Positions 12,861-25,910 of a DNA stretch of 64,000 nucleotides are shown piece after piece. Location of the stretch: NCBI GenBank assembly GCA_014529385.2, contig CM043966.1:105101087-105165086 (forward strand). Direction: 5' to 3'. The first letter of the stretch is position 1. Every line of letters starts with the position of its first letter. Source of the stretch: Adiantum capillus-veneris. Lineage: Eukaryota > Streptophyta > Polypodiopsida > Polypodiales > Pteridaceae. The notes under the pieces were generated by a model, which was given only the letters and a program-made list of their open reading frames with translations, was not told where the DNA came from and did not search any database. Made by a program: the position numbers and the translations under genes.

Positions 12861-12878
12861 TGGTGCCGTTGCCGGGGA
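12861..12878 (+). promoter_or_regulatory. Primer-binding site, tRNA-Asp type
   Basis: TGGTGCCGTTGCCGGGGA follows the LTR by four bases. Its complement matches the 3' end of plant tRNA-Asp with one mismatch, as used by Tat/Athila-type gypsy elements. Confidence 0.8.
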
Positions 12879-13769
12879 ATGCCATACACTAAGCTTGAAT
12901 GGCACTCTGTGCTTCTTTTGTGTTGCAATTTCAATTGTAGGAAAGGTAAGGAAGGAGGGTGTGTGTGTTGAGAAGAAGGATTTTGTGTTACTACTACTGT
13001 GTATTTTTTTTTGTTAATGGAGTTTTCAAAGGTACTGTGTTTTTTCTCTGTGTAAGGTGTTAGTATTAATGTTGTTAGTTTTGTGTAATGTAATGTACAA
13101 TAAGTAGAAAGTAGATCTGTGAGAGCTAATAGAGTGTGTTAGTATGTAACAATAGGTGTATTAGTTGGAAGTAGGTAGGTAAAGTGTGTGTGTGCTCTCA
13201 CGCAGGCCGCGACGGCCTTATCCTTATAAAAATAAAATTTAAAAAATGTAAAGGTAGGACCGGGATCGGGAATATCTCCCAGACCCAAGCCCAAGCTCAC
13301 GCTCAGGCTTAGGCATCTATCGCCCTTTGTTAAATTACAAATTTTAGCTTCACACGTAGCTAAAAACCGATTTTTTGAGGACCAGCGTAGCTTCAGGTGA
13401 CCGAACGTTGTGCTGTAAAGCACACCATGACCCTTTGAGTGATACGCTCGTTTTGAGCTATCACACACTTTAATCAAAAAACCGATCATTCAAAAGTATT
13501 AAAGAACATAAAAAACGAGTGAAAACGGACGCCTAAAAAAGTAAGCGGTTAACCTTCGAGGTTATTCGCCGACGCTGGTAGGGTGCCAAAGGTACGTGCA
13601 TCTGCACTCTGGTCGTGTGCTAGAGACGGAGTAACTAGAGAGAATTTCGACTTACACGAGTTCTCAATATCCACCTGCTTTAGGTTCCGGGCCCTCGGCA
13701 GGGACCCAAGGTAGTACAAACCAAGACCCGAACATAGCGGCTAGTGACTCTTCCTTTGACTACGACATC
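12879..13769 (+). other. Leader of the nested gag-protease element
   Basis: No coding is seen up to the first gag ATG at 13770. It would carry packaging signals, which cannot be located by eye. Confidence 0.6.
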
Positions 13770-16696
13770 ATGGAGGGTTTCCCAATGCCTAATCTTGATA
13801 GCTCAAGCCAAGACATGCATGCCATGGGTCCATGGTCCGGGCCGAACGTGCTTAGCCGCTTGAAGAAAACCTTTAGTAGAGCCACTCGCTCCGAACATGG
13901 AGCTAATGATGTAAATGAGGGGGTGGGGAAGTAAATTCTCCATTCATGACCAACGTAGATCCTATGCCCTTAGAGAATGTGCACGTGAATACTTCATTCA
14001 CTGCACCTCCTGACTTTTCAGAGCTATTCCCCTCCGAGGTCATATTATTCGATGGTAGAAGCCTTGCCGAAGTGCAAGAGGTTGAGCGATATATCCTTGT
14101 AGCAAGGGAAAAGGAAATCGAGAGCTTACGCAAGGCGGAGCAACGAAGAGAGTTAAAAGCGAAAGCCCCTATGTCAATATCCTTGCTAAGAGAGCAATCA
14201 AGTGCTCTTGACTTAGCAACCGCTAAGGGCCAACCCCTAGAAAGCAACATTGCATCTAGCTCAAAGGACACCCCTAGCATCTCAATCCTAGATGGAGCGT
14301 TCTTAAATGAGAACTGGGAGTACGAACTACAAACAGAAAATCTAACCGATCTATACATAGGTCACACCTATCACGTGGGTAAGTTAGATGTCCTGCAATC
14401 CACAATGGGTGCTACTAGTGTGGAGGTTCAACAAAAAAGAGTTTGTGAGGTCATCTATAGGGTCATTGAGTTAGAGAGACAGAACAAGGGGACCAACACG
14501 CCTTCAATGGGTCTCATGAGATTCTTGGATACAAGAAAGGCTAAACAACCGACCTTATAGCAAATGGAGACTCCCTCGGTAAGTTCGATGGATCCCCATA
14601 CGTTGTTTCGCCAGGGGTCTCAGTGCAATTTGAGCCCACAAAGTGATAGCTTTACCTTTCCAAGTCTAGCTCATCTTTTCCTTGATGACACCACGACGAC
14701 CATGCCTACCCCAACGATGGGCATGCCGAGAAACATGCCATGGACCTCATTTGTTAGTAAAGCACCGCTACATGGTAGCTCAATGCCTGCAATAGTACCT
14801 ACAAGTGTGTAACAATCGTATACACCCATGGGTCATTGCACTCATGTAGTCCCTACCCCTCCCATTGTTTCAACAACCTATGCTCCACAACCACAACACC
14901 CAAGTTCTTATTTCCATGGGACTATACCGGCTAGCATTAGCGTGTCACATCCGACGTCTGTTATGCCTAGGGCCACACATATGAACTTTGGGCCACCACA
15001 TGGCACAACATTGTACCCAACGTGGAACCCAAGGGCTTCCTATGCGCCAACAAGCCCAATGCCAATACCTACTCCACATGTAGTTTCTGGAGCGCCTTCA
15101 CCCACGGTGCCTGCTCACTTAGGTGACTTGGCAACATTTGCTCAAGCTATTGGTCGATCTATTGCTGAGAATATGCGTAACACGCCTGATAGAGAGCCTA
15201 GAAGTAAGGCAATACAAATAGGCAAGCTCACACAAAAATTTAGTGGAGATGGGGATGTGAGAAAGCATATCGAAGTGTTTGAACAAATATGCGATTCTCT
15301 AGGAGAACACAATGACCTGCATAAGAGTAAATGCTTTAAGCCTAACCTTAAGTGGAAAGGATGGGGATTGGTATAGAACCCTAAGGGTGGAAGAAAAAAC
15401 AATTTACCCTACTCTTAGGAGACTGTTCTTGAAAGAATACATACGAGATGGAGTACTTTGGGGTGTAGCCTCTCAGCTCCAGAAAGCCCAACGAGAGGAA
15501 GGAGAGTTGGTGAGAGACTTTATTAGTCGCTTGAAGCATTTGAATTCTCGTTGTAATCCAAATGAGCGCTTCAATAATAATCAATTGCTGGATAGATTTA
15601 TTAGGGGATTACGATATGAGGATATCTACAATGGCTTAGTCATTAGAGGTATCACCACTTGGGAAGCAGTCACCACCAATGCGATCCAATTGGAGGATAA
15701 TTTAATGATTCAAGGAGAAAGAGTGTCTGTTGAGCCTAAATCTATTAGCTCGCAAGCATCACGGCATCAGCCAATGACCCTAAAGCCTATTGCTAAGGAG
15801 CCAAAGATATCTGAGACGACTTTAGCAGATCTCACCAAGGCTATTCAAGAGAGTCTTAGAAACAATCGTACTCCGCAAAACAATCATATGTATCCAAGAA
15901 GGGAGCAACAATGGTGCTCAGTATGCTATGGACCGCATAGTATCACTGAATGCCCTACTTTTAAAGTAAAATTCAATGGGAACTGCAATGCCTGTGGAAG
16001 GTATGGTCATCAAGCTAAGGATTGCATAGTATTTAAGCGCGCGATGGCCAAAAGACCAACCTTACCATGGACAGACACACCTCGAGTGCCTGCATTGATG
16101 GCGGCCCCACCTCTTGAACAAACAGCACAACACATGGTCCCTAGGGCCCAAAATGTTGTTCAAACAACACCCTTACCACCTCCAGTACTAGGACCGCAAC
16201 CACCACATCCGAGAATCACTTCTATGAATCAAGTGGGTTGTGAGTCATCTATTTCTTGTTTGGAAGGCTGTGAGGAAGATATAGACCCTAATATTGCCTA
16301 TGGGATAGATGTGCTTGAAGAAAGTCCACAATACTACATGGAGGACTATTTGGGACAAGTCAAACCTGTATATCAAGTAGCTACTCTTACAGCAAGAGGC
16401 CAAAATATCAATTACATTGCTAAGAGACCACTCTTCAATGCTATGAGTATGGAGGTCCACATCATGTAGCCGAGTGTCCTATTAGGCTACAAAAGAACGC
16501 CACACTAATGCAACCTAGTCAAGCGAGTATGTCTACAATGCCGATACTCATGTGTAATCGATGTGGCATAGATCATTTGATTGCCCAATGTCCAAATAAT
16601 CCAAATGCACCGAAGATCACGCCATTAAACTTGATTGAAGTTACCGAGGGGCCATCACAAAGTACACCTGTGGTACCAGTAAACATACTCACATGA
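13770..16696 (+). pseudogene. Gag of the nested gag-protease element
   Basis: The N-terminal frame starts at 13770 (MEGFPMPNLD) and shifts near 13930 into the 13946-14560 frame. A proline-rich middle part follows (14564-15130). The conserved gag core begins near 15203 (KAIQIGKLTQKFSGDGDV), shifts near 15340 and continues to 16469 with LLDRFIRGLRYEDIYNGLV. Zinc knuckles are visible: CSVCYGPHSITEC, CNACGRYGHQAKDC and CNRCGIDHLIAQC (near 16550). Stops at 14558, 14810 and 16467 plus frameshifts make it a pseudogene. The core resembles Ty3/gypsy gag rather than copia gag. Confidence 0.75.
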
Positions 16697-16699
16697 TCG

Positions 16700-17577
16700 A
16701 TGCTCCAAAAACAAAATTATATTCTTGAGGAAAGAGACACGGCATCAATTGCCCAATCTCAAAAAAAGAAGAAAACACGAAGGAAGAGATCGCAAAAAGT
16801 AGCGAAGTCAGACCCCAGTTCAAAGACCAACATAGGGACTGGTGATGACCCCGTATATATGAATGACGCTGAAGAGGATTCTGATTCAGGAGAAACCATG
16901 GAGACCAAAACGACCACTAAGATAGAAACCAACAAGGAAGATCTTCATGAGCCACAATGGCAGGGATCCAAGAAGAAGATAGGAACTTATCCAAACCCTA
17001 CAGACGAGATCGAGCAATTAAGGAGTTTGGTAGAAGATACCCAAAGGGATATAGAACCAGCACCTAGGCAGATCTAGATTACAGACACCATGTTCCCTAC
17101 GCAACAACAACCTCACCAAGACTATAGACCCTTAGCCATACCTAGTGTCATCCAAGAAGAAAGTGACTTAAAGTCATGGAAAGTGGACGTACTCACTTCT
17201 TGATGGAAAGAATGTCTACAGAGGGACTACTTGATCCTATCAAAGAAATGAAGATCCCATCTTCCCCACGTCAAGGGACTGAAGTGCAAAAGTTGCCGCT
17301 AAACATTGCCAAATTGATGGATTTCATGTCTTCAGAAGTTAGAACCACCATCATGTCCAAACTATATAAAGACCCTGAGCTAGTCTCAGCTCTTCGAGCC
17401 TTCCTCAATGGAGAACTCAGGTTTGGGCTACCACAATTTGCACAGATGGATGGAGCTGGGGAGATGCCAATAGAGGAGGAACACTTAGATCCACAATCCA
17501 ACCTAGATGAGAACCTTGTTATAGAAATACCTGTTAACAAGTTGGGACAATACTTTGAGGTGATGAATCCAATGTGA
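16700..17577 (+). pseudogene. Linker between gag and protease
   Basis: 16700-17074 encodes a basic stretch (QKKKKTRRKRSQK) followed by an acidic one. 17176-17574 encodes a segment with LNIAKLMDFMSSEVRTTIMS ending just before the protease. No catalytic motif is seen. The function is unknown; it is probably part of one gag-protease polyprotein broken by stops. Confidence 0.5.
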
Positions 17578-17933
17578 CCATACCAATCACTACTAAGGGA
17601 TTAACTGTGAAGGGAATCCTTGATGGTGGCGCTGGGGTTAGCATTGTGACTAAAAATTGATGGGAAACTATGGGAAGACCTCACCTTGCGACCACAACCA
17701 TAGTAGTGAAGATGGCCAATGGGTCTATTGTTAAACCTATTGGGATGCTAGAAGATCTCAAGATCAAGGTCTTTGGACATAAAATAAGAGTTACCTTCAT
17801 TGTTATGGATTTCTCCAAGCACACTATGGCATCGGAGATGATCTTAGGACATCCTTTCATGAGGGAAGAAAAAATGGTACATGACTGGTCTAAAAACCAT
17901 GTCTACTTGCAGTTCCAAGATTCTGTCATTTGA
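17572..17933 (+). pseudogene. Retropepsin-like protease of the nested element
   Basis: The frame reads GLTVKGILDGGAGVSIVTKN, then a TGA, then MGRPHLATTTIVV and finally EMILGHPFMREEKMVHDW. The layout of an active-site block, about 70 residues, then ILGxPFMR is that of LTR-retroelement aspartic proteases. The active-site triad here is D-G-G instead of D-[ST]-G, and a stop follows ten residues later, so it is probably inactive. Confidence 0.7.
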
Positions 17934-18035
17934 GTGGATCTTTTTACTGGTCAAGCATATCCTCTAGGAAACAGATTTATATTTGATCATAGATCTGACA
18001 CCACAGTTCACTCGGCCCCATTGTAGTATTGTTAC

Positions 18036-18575
18036 ATGTGTAAAGCTGACACTGATGTTGGGGAAGATTCTCCTTATATGGACGTACTACCTGGAATGAC
18101 TGAGTCCGACAATGTGGATTGGGTCCACCTAGCAGCAACCATAGACACTTGGGGAAACAAGGGGATGACCTGGGTAACACCGGAGGGGGATGAAATGCCC
18201 TTACCCTTAAATATGCTACAAGAAATGCATATAGCTTCTGACAAGACTCATCCTAATGTAACAAAGAAAACATACAAGTGGGTCCCTAAAGCTTCTTTAG
18301 CGACCATGGCTAGTACTAAAAAACAGAGTCCTTGTAAGAAACGTACCACTTGCTCCAAGAAAAGTAAGAAAATGTGGCGTTGGATTCCTAAACGACCATT
18401 GGAAGCCCAAGGCTACTATCAAGGAAATGATCAAATCTGGGTGCCAAAATGTAGATTGTGTTCTTACTTGTCACTGGGCCCATGTGAGCTCAATCCTGTG
18501 GCTCCAAAAAAAATTGAAGATCGCGAAAAGAAAAAAATCACGGAATGCTACACACCTGCTCCCGAGCTAGTTTAA
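18036..18575 (+). CDS. Unknown frame with WVPK/WIPK and QGYYxGN motifs
   Basis: A 179-codon frame starting at ATG 18036. The first half has no recognised domain. The second half is lysine-rich and contains YKWVPKASL, then MWRWIPKRPLEAQGYY, then QGNDQIWVPKCRLC. The same motif recurs in the larger gag-protease element (near 36340-36520 and 36610-36760). It lies downstream of protease, where RT would normally be. The function is unknown; it may be a nucleic-acid-binding region. Confidence 0.5.
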   Translation: MCKADTDVGEDSPYMDVLPGMTESDNVDWVHLAATIDTWGNKGMTWVTPEGDEMPLPLNMLQEMHIASDKTHPNVTKKTYKWVPKASLATMASTKKQSPCKKRTTCSKKSKKMWRWIPKRPLEAQGYYQGNDQIWVPKCRLCSYLSLGPCELNPVAPKKIEDREKKKITECYTPAPELV

Positions 18576-18663
18576 AGAACGATTTGTTCCACCTAGCTCA
18601 GGGACATCGAAATCAAATGAAGTTTCTTGCTCTTCAATTAGTTCCTATACGGAAATAGAAGCT

Positions 18664-19062
18664 TTGACACAACCTCCACCTACCATTGTACATATCCATA
18701 CAAGCAAGAAAGAGTTTGCACCTCCCGTTATAAGTTCACCACCTACAACAATGTTGCAAATAAAATCATGGGAGAGTACCTTACCACCCTTGCAACTAGA
18801 TGAAACGCATAGGGCGGTTGAAAACTATTGGTTAAAGCCTTCACCCATAACAACTTGGAACAATTGGTTTCAAAAGGTGACGACATCATTCCAAAAGGTA
18901 CGATCTACCCAAGGAAGGGGGGAGTGTTTGCTGACATCCATCATTCACTTGCTTCCCTCTCAACCTTCCTCTCTGACCTCTTAATCTCCAATCTTAGGGA
19001 ATGTATTTATAAAGCCTTATACTCACAAAAACAAGATAAAATAGTAAAAGTGCAAGATCCAT
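18664..19062 (+). pseudogene. Short broken frames after the WIPK region
   Basis: Two overlapping frames (18664-18981 and 18828-19061) look like one decayed coding stretch. The second contains SDLLISNLRECIYKALY. No family is recognised. Confidence 0.3.
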
Positions 19063-19150
19063 AATACAAAATCATAAAAACACATTATGCACAAGAACAC
19101 GACCGTTGTAATATTTGCACTCTAACCATCATCTATTTGCGTGTACAGAT

Positions 19151-19525
19151 ATGGCTAGTACGCTAGAGTCATCCACTCTTGCCTTGGGTGAGAGGTACCC
19201 TCGTTACTTTTCACAAATGTCTCACATGGTCTTTCCGATGCTTGCATGTGAATGGGATTTGGTAGGTACGCTAGCATGTGAGAGGAATTTCGAAGAGTTA
19301 GAATGGCTGATACGTCTCTTGACCACGACTGATCCATACTTAGTAGAGAGCGTTTCTCCCATTGCACAAGCCTACCCTTTTGACCAAGATGACTATAGGC
19401 GTCTAGTGATCTTCTTAGTAAACATGGGTACCTATGATGAAGAAGAAGATTTACATGAATACACGGATGGCACATATGGTCTCATGGATGATGAATTTTT
19501 TTGTTTATCTCGACAACGAGGATAG
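19151..19525 (+). CDS. Intact 124-residue acidic 3' reading frame of unknown function
   Basis: ATG at 19151 (MASTLESSTLALGERY), stop at 19523-19525. The product is acidic, with hydrophobic stretches (MSHMVFPMLACEWDLVG) and a tail rich in Asp/Glu (GTYDEEEDLHEY). It sits alone between the gag-protease region and the 3' LTR, the position used for extra ORFs or env-like genes in some plant gypsy elements. It shows no transmembrane span or signal peptide by eye. It is uninterrupted while the rest of the element is broken. Confidence 0.45.
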   Translation: MASTLESSTLALGERYPRYFSQMSHMVFPMLACEWDLVGTLACERNFEELEWLIRLLTTTDPYLVESVSPIAQAYPFDQDDYRRLVIFLVNMGTYDEEEDLHEYTDGTYGLMDDEFFCLSRQRG

Positions 19526-20924
19526 GGTTTTAGCCTTAGGGTTTCCCCCCAATCTCTACAATATCCTATTCCCTTGACTCTCTAGGGGGAGTGCAAATAA
19601 TTAGGTTAGGGTTCCTTATGTTCTTTTGTTGTGTTCAATAAGTGTTGGTACCTTTTCCCACTGATATGCCTCCTAGAGGTATTCTTTGTGTTTCTTAGTG
19701 TGTACAGGAACGTGTTGCTGTTGTTAGAATTTGGACCTTCATGGGATCTTTCTCTCATCCACTTTTCAAATCAAGCGTGATTATCAACCCAAACAAGTGT
19801 TTCTTGTCCATTAGCATTGCCCCTTATCTTTTTTGCATCTATGTTTGTTTAGATTGATAGCATAATATTCAACGCATTTGCTTAGTACCAAACATTAAAT
19901 TCAATGTAATTTTTTTTCATAATCACTTGTCTAGGTTTAAAAATCAAGCAGTTCAACTAAGCTAGTTTGGCCAAGCTAGGCGTTAGAGATCTTTTCTTAA
20001 TACCATGGGGAATGCCTTCCTAATAATTAATGGTTACTTAGGTTCTTAATCCGATTTAGGCAGCATTGTGTGAAATGTACTAGGGCTTTCTATTGGGCTT
20101 AGTCCCCTATTGACCTTTAGCTTTAGTATTATAAAGGGAGTTTACTAGTGTGGTGAGCATGGGGAGGGTAACAATGTTATATGACCCCCCCCCCCCCAAG
20201 TTACAAAATTAAAATGTTGAAAACGAACAAACAAAAAATCAAAGGGCCACAATGTAAAATCTTAAGCTGGAAGAGAAATCTCAGCTTGATTTGGTACTTC
20301 ACTCATATGTATCGCCTATGGTACTAGAGCCCTAGAGGTTCCCAGTGTGGGTGCTTTTCCTTGAAAAGCAAAAAACGCAAGGCATACAAAATAAGCACAC
20401 ACATCAAAATTGAATCACTCTGAAAAGACCCTGGGGGGTCAAAGAAAAGGTAATCAGTTAGGCGATGATTTCATGAGAAATTCCTTTTATCGTAGCTTAA
20501 CTACAAGGTCTTCTAGGTATAGCCTCTAGTCAGCCCTCGAACATGAAATACTTGGCTCTCGCTATTAAACAACTTAATTGATCAGAGAAAATTGAGAAGC
20601 TTACCCATGGTATTAATAGTCGATCTTTAGTGCCTTTCGACCGTTAAATTACCGACCCCAGACTTGTTTAATTTTTTACCTTTACAGCTGTTTATGCATT
20701 TGATTATATTACAATTTAATGTTTATTGTTGACAAATGGTTTAAAATTCTGTTACCAATCAAATTGTCTGCCTACAACTGAATATGGTTTTTAATTGTAT
20801 ATAAGAATGCAATTACTGTGCCAATGCTGTTTGATTTTTTAGTGACTGAAGAAGGCTAAGGACACTCATATCAAAGGCTCTTCCACCTCGACGAACTCAA
20901 TAGCTTTTGAGGATGGAATCTACA
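19526..20924 (+). other. 3' noncoding part of the nested gag-protease element
   Basis: No coding is recognised. There is a poly-C run at about 20187-20199. The stretch ends in the purine tract next to the 3' LTR. Confidence 0.6.
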
Positions 20925-20939
20925 TCAGGAAGGGGGGCA
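20925..20939 (+). promoter_or_regulatory. Polypurine tract of the nested element
   Basis: AGGAAGGGGGGCA lies directly before the 3' LTR start TGTTAACCC at 20940. Confidence 0.8.
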
Positions 20940-21588
<649 letters not shown>

Positions 21589-21593
21589 CTTTG

Positions 21594-24500
21594 TCCTCTT
21601 GTCCTTTCTTGACAAAACCGCGAGGCTGCGTTACATAAACTTCCTTAAATATGTCACCATTCAAGAAAGCAGTAACAATGTCTGATTGATATACATCCCA
21701 ACCAAAATGAGCTGCCAATGCACATAGAAAACCACAGTAGTCATACGACAAGTGGGAGCAAAGGTCTCTTCATAATCTATGCCTTTTTGATGTGCATAAC
21801 CCTTTGCAACAAGTCGAGCCTTATGGGCGATAGAGCTCACCATCCGGCTTGCGTTTCAACTTGTAAACCCACTTTGTACCAATGGCCTTTTTGCCAGGAG
21901 GCAAATCACATAAAGTCCATGTGTCATTTTCTATAAGTGCATCATATTCTGATTGCATGGCAGCCATCCAATGTTATGAATTCTGTGCTTCATCAAAAGA
22001 TAGAGGCTCCTCAACATCATGTAAGCTAGACACAACCAAAGCATAACAATCTGATGCATAAGATGCATGGACAGAGAGGTGCATCCAATTTAGTGTCATG
22101 CAATGTATGCACCAACCATTTACGCATGCCTCTAGCCTGCTCATTTTCAGTCCTTTCCTCATCAAGTACATCATGTACATCTACATCAGCAATAGGCTGA
22201 TCTGTAGAATTTTCAAAAACCCCCATAGCCTGTACATTTGCCTCATTGGAACTTACATTCGTATTTCCACCATTGAAAAGAGGCAACAAAGTGTCATAAA
22301 TGTCATGTGAGCTTACCTTACTGTCTCTAGTACATGACATCAAGGGCTAAACATAATCTTCCACAAACACTACATCCCGTGAAACCAGAATTTGTTTTGT
22401 TTGCAGATGATACAACCTGTAACCTTTGCTTTCAGCACTATAACCAACAAAAATACATTTGACAGCCTTATCATCCAATTTTCTGCGCTGTGTTTGTGGC
22501 ACCAAAGCATATGCCAAACAACCAAAAACTCGCATGTACTCAATAGAAGGCTTTCTATCATGCCATGCTTCATATGGAGTAATAGACTGCAAAGCTTTCG
22601 TAGGACACCTGTTTAGTACATAAGTGGCACACATAATGGCCTCAAGCCAAAAAGAATGCGGCAAAGCTTGACTTTTGACCATACATCGTGCCATTTCCGT
22701 AAGTGACCTGTTTTTCCTCTCAGCAACACCATTTTGTTGAGGTGTATAAGGCACTGTACATTGGTGTTTTATCCCACAACTAGCCAGAAATGCATTGAAT
22801 TCATGAGACATATACTCCCCCCCTCGATCGGAACGGAGGGTGCCCATAGTACATTTCAAGACATTTTCAGCCATAGCCAGAAATTGTTTGAAGCACATAA
22901 AAACTTCGGACTTCACTTTAAGCGGAAATACCATGCAGGCCTGGAGTAATCATCAATAAAAGTCACGAAGTACAGGTAATTGCCCAAGGACGGAGTTTAC
23001 ATGGGCCCACAAACATCACTATGCACAAGTTGCAACCTGTATGTGGTCCTAACTGAACCATCCTTTGGAAACTTCAAACGCTGCATCTTACCCAAAATAC
23101 AGCCTTCACAAACATGTTTGGCAGGTGCTTCAAGAGGCGGCAAAGAAGCAACCATATCAGATTTCTGCAAATGCAGCAAACTAGAAAAATTCAGATGACC
23201 AAAACGTGCATGCCAAAGTTTTGCATCTGAAATAGCCCTTAAATCTGCAACTGCATTTGCAAAGTTTTTGTCCACACTTGTCATACAAAGTGAGCTTATA
23301 CAGCCCACGACACAAAGCCCAGAAGCAACAATTTCATCACCAAAACTGAGATCATGAACTGTACATCTGTCATCCACAAATTTGACTACAAGTCCAAGTC
23401 TAGCAAGTGCAGATATAGACAAAAGATTCTTCTTGATCCCAGGTACATAAGGTGCATCAACAAGTGTGAAAGAACTACCATTAGCAGCAGTAAGCACAAT
23501 CTTTCCAACTCCTTGAACCAGATAAAAGGCATTGTTGGCACAAGTGACTAAATTCCCACGAGGGACAGACTCGAGAGATGTGAACAATTCACGATGTGAG
23601 GTAATGTGCTTTGTCGCACAATCATCAAAATACCACACATGTGAATCTACAGCAAATGACAAGCATGCATCATGGACAACAGGATTGTAAGTGCACTCTG
23701 CGCTAAAAGCCCATTCTGCATCAACATCAACATTACACTCTCCTTTTACAGAAGACTCAACAATGGCGGCATTTGTAGTGGAACCAACATTTGCAGTGGA
23801 ACCACCCTCTTTCTTCTTAGCCTCTTTGGCCTTCAACTTAGGACACTGCTTGATCAAGTGATCATTAGCTTTACAATAATGGCAACGCATCTTCTTTTTG
23901 CCCTTATCACCAGAATTGCCAGACGAAGTGCTGTCAGAAGAAGCATTGGAAATAGAAGTTTTGCCACTCGCAGCGGAACCATAAGAAGTGGCTGCATTGC
24001 TCTTACCACCCTTTCTTTGAGAAGCAATAAAAGCTTGTTCAACTGCAGGTTGTCTAGTCCTGTTTTTTGTGGAAACTGACTCTTGCAACAGCAATGTGCA
24101 TAATGCATCAAACTTGACAACTTCTGGATTTCCTTGGGTCATAAGTCTCCAAGGACTAGAAAAAGTCTGGTAAAAATCTGGTAAGGCGTCAAGAACAGTC
24201 TACACAAGGGAACTGTCTGAAATGACTTCACTTGCAGAAATAAGTTGCTCATTGATATCCTTGGCACTAGCAAGGAAAGTGTCCATATCATCTTCCTCAT
24301 GCATAATCTTGGACTCCAGCTCTTTACGCAACAAAGCAATTTTAGCCTCATTACGACTTGCATAAAGACCAGCCAAAATATCCCAAGCCTGTTTTACAGA
24401 TTTGCTGAACGGATGTGAGGAACAATGGTGCGCTTTACAGACAACGCAATCAATGCATGAGCCTGCACATCCTTTATATCCCAACAAGCTTGTTCTGCCG

Positions 24501-24728
24501 TAGGCAAAACAACTCTAATAGCAGCAATCCTTGTAGCAAGACCTGCAACATCCTCAACAACGCGTGCATCCTGAGAACCAGGACGACATCAATGCCATGC
24601 ACAATATTCCAGACGCCCTTTGACACAAGAACATGTTGCATCATGTAAGCCCACATAGGGTAATTGTCCCCATCCAACTTGTTCTCAGCAGTAAACATCT
24701 TGAAGAGATCTGTGTTGTTGTTAGCCAT
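21594..24728 (-). pseudogene. Copia copy A: gag, protease, integrase and N-terminal RT
   Basis: Starts at ATG 24728 (MANNNTDLFKMFTAENK). Gag is followed by a CCHC knuckle (CHYCKANDHLIKQC), a protease region (WYFDDCATKHIT, in which the usual D-S-G is D-D-C) and a gag-pre-integrase domain (LWHARFGHLN, then CEGCILGKMQ). The integrase core is at 22934-22347, with LRSDRGGEYMSHEFNAFL and QQNGVAERKNRSL. RT starts near 21900. Stops and frameshifts occur near 24550, 24200, 22960 and 22340. Unlike copy B, the second half of integrase is retained here. RT continues at 12246 beyond the nested element. Confidence 0.85.
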
Positions 24729-25076
24729 GGTAAATGCTGCACCTGATGTGAAAACTGCTCGAAGAGAGGAGAAACGAAGCGGGAACAACACGTGCTATAT
24801 AGCACAAACTGTAGAATATTGTAAGGCACTTGTTATGCAAAAAATGGCACTGACATAAATTTTGCACAAAATGGCGAAATAGCCTGTGCAGATTGCCTGT
24901 AGTGGAAATGAAGGCCAAAATGAGCCTGAATCAAAAATTCTGAGGAGACTAAGCTCTACGAGCCTTCCCAAAATTCTTGTCGACCTGCGAACGCTTTCCA
25001 AACCTCACTGTAATCGGAAAAAGTGAGTAGGCTTGTGCTGGAGCAGTTGGCGACTAAGCTCGGGAGGACGTAACCT

Positions 25077-25088
25077 GCTCTGATACCA
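25077..25088 (-). promoter_or_regulatory. Primer-binding site of copia copy A (tRNA-Met type)
   Basis: On the minus strand TGGTATCAGAGC follows the 5' LTR, complementary to the 3' end of initiator tRNA-Met. Confidence 0.88.
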
Positions 25089-25090
25089 AT

Positions 25091-25317
25091 TATTGGAACT
25101 AGGGTTGCAGAGAAATGCACACAGCTTGGAGAAGACGAAGGAAGCTCAAGGCACACAATAGAGAGTGTGTTACTTAGTGTGCAATGGAAAGATAGATAGC
25201 CCTAGAGTGATGGGCGTATATACAATGCACAGGGGAAAAAACCTCCTAATGAGGGAGAAAATGCCCCGACGGTCCTAGTGTGTTCACACACATCACTACC
25301 ACATGTATATGGTAACA
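25091..25317 (-). repeat. 5' LTR of copia copy A
   Basis: Same family as 10865-11091. The plus-strand start is mutated to TATTGGAACT. It is followed by the GTTTT duplication and the resumed gypsy LTR. Confidence 0.9.
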
Positions 25318-25892
25318 GTTTTCAATTCCGAAACTTGCATTGCGTTCTTCTCTCTTTGATCTTCAATTCAAGTGTAAGCATTGTCAGTTTTGTTGTGGTT
25401 CGCGACTACGTGTCTGTGAGCTGTAATTGCATATTTGAGTGCTTAAATCACTGTTTATAGTCGTTTTGACCATAAGAGAGTGTTCCTAGACCATAGGGCG
25501 ACCTTTATGGATAGTTCTATTACAGTTTTCAGGAACTTTTTTATGATGTATCGTGATTTTGGTACTTTGTCGGATTGCGACCAGACTTAGTAGGATAGTG
25601 CCCCTATGTGTCCTAGATCTCCTCTTAAAGTTTCGTTGCATTTTGAGTCCGTTCGAGTGCAGAAATGGCGTGATGACCTAGAGCTGTGAGAAAGGACATA
25701 GGCAGATTTCCGTGATCTTTGAGTGTTGGTTTGCTTGTAGAGTTGTTGTGTTTGCTTGTTAAGGTTCACTTCTTGAGATTGACGATCTCAAAGAGTCTCC
25801 GTGCCCCATCCGAGTCACTTCCCTGAGTATCGACATTATGTTAGTACCGAAAAGCTATGCTGCAGACGTCCGTTCGCGGCGACCTGCTAACA
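25318..25892 (+). repeat. 5' LTR of the large gag-protease element, right piece
   Basis: Resumes the LTR with TTTTCAATTCCGAAACTTGC, colinear with 38710 onward in the 3' LTR. It ends GACCTGCTAACA. Confidence 0.88.
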
Positions 25893-25893
25893 T

Positions 25894-25910
25894 TGGCGCC
25901 GCTGCCGGGA
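25894..25910 (+). promoter_or_regulatory. Primer-binding site, tRNA-Asp type, of the large gag-protease element
   Basis: TGGCGCCGCTGCCGGGA follows the LTR by one base. It is one G shorter than the full 18-mer. Confidence 0.8.
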
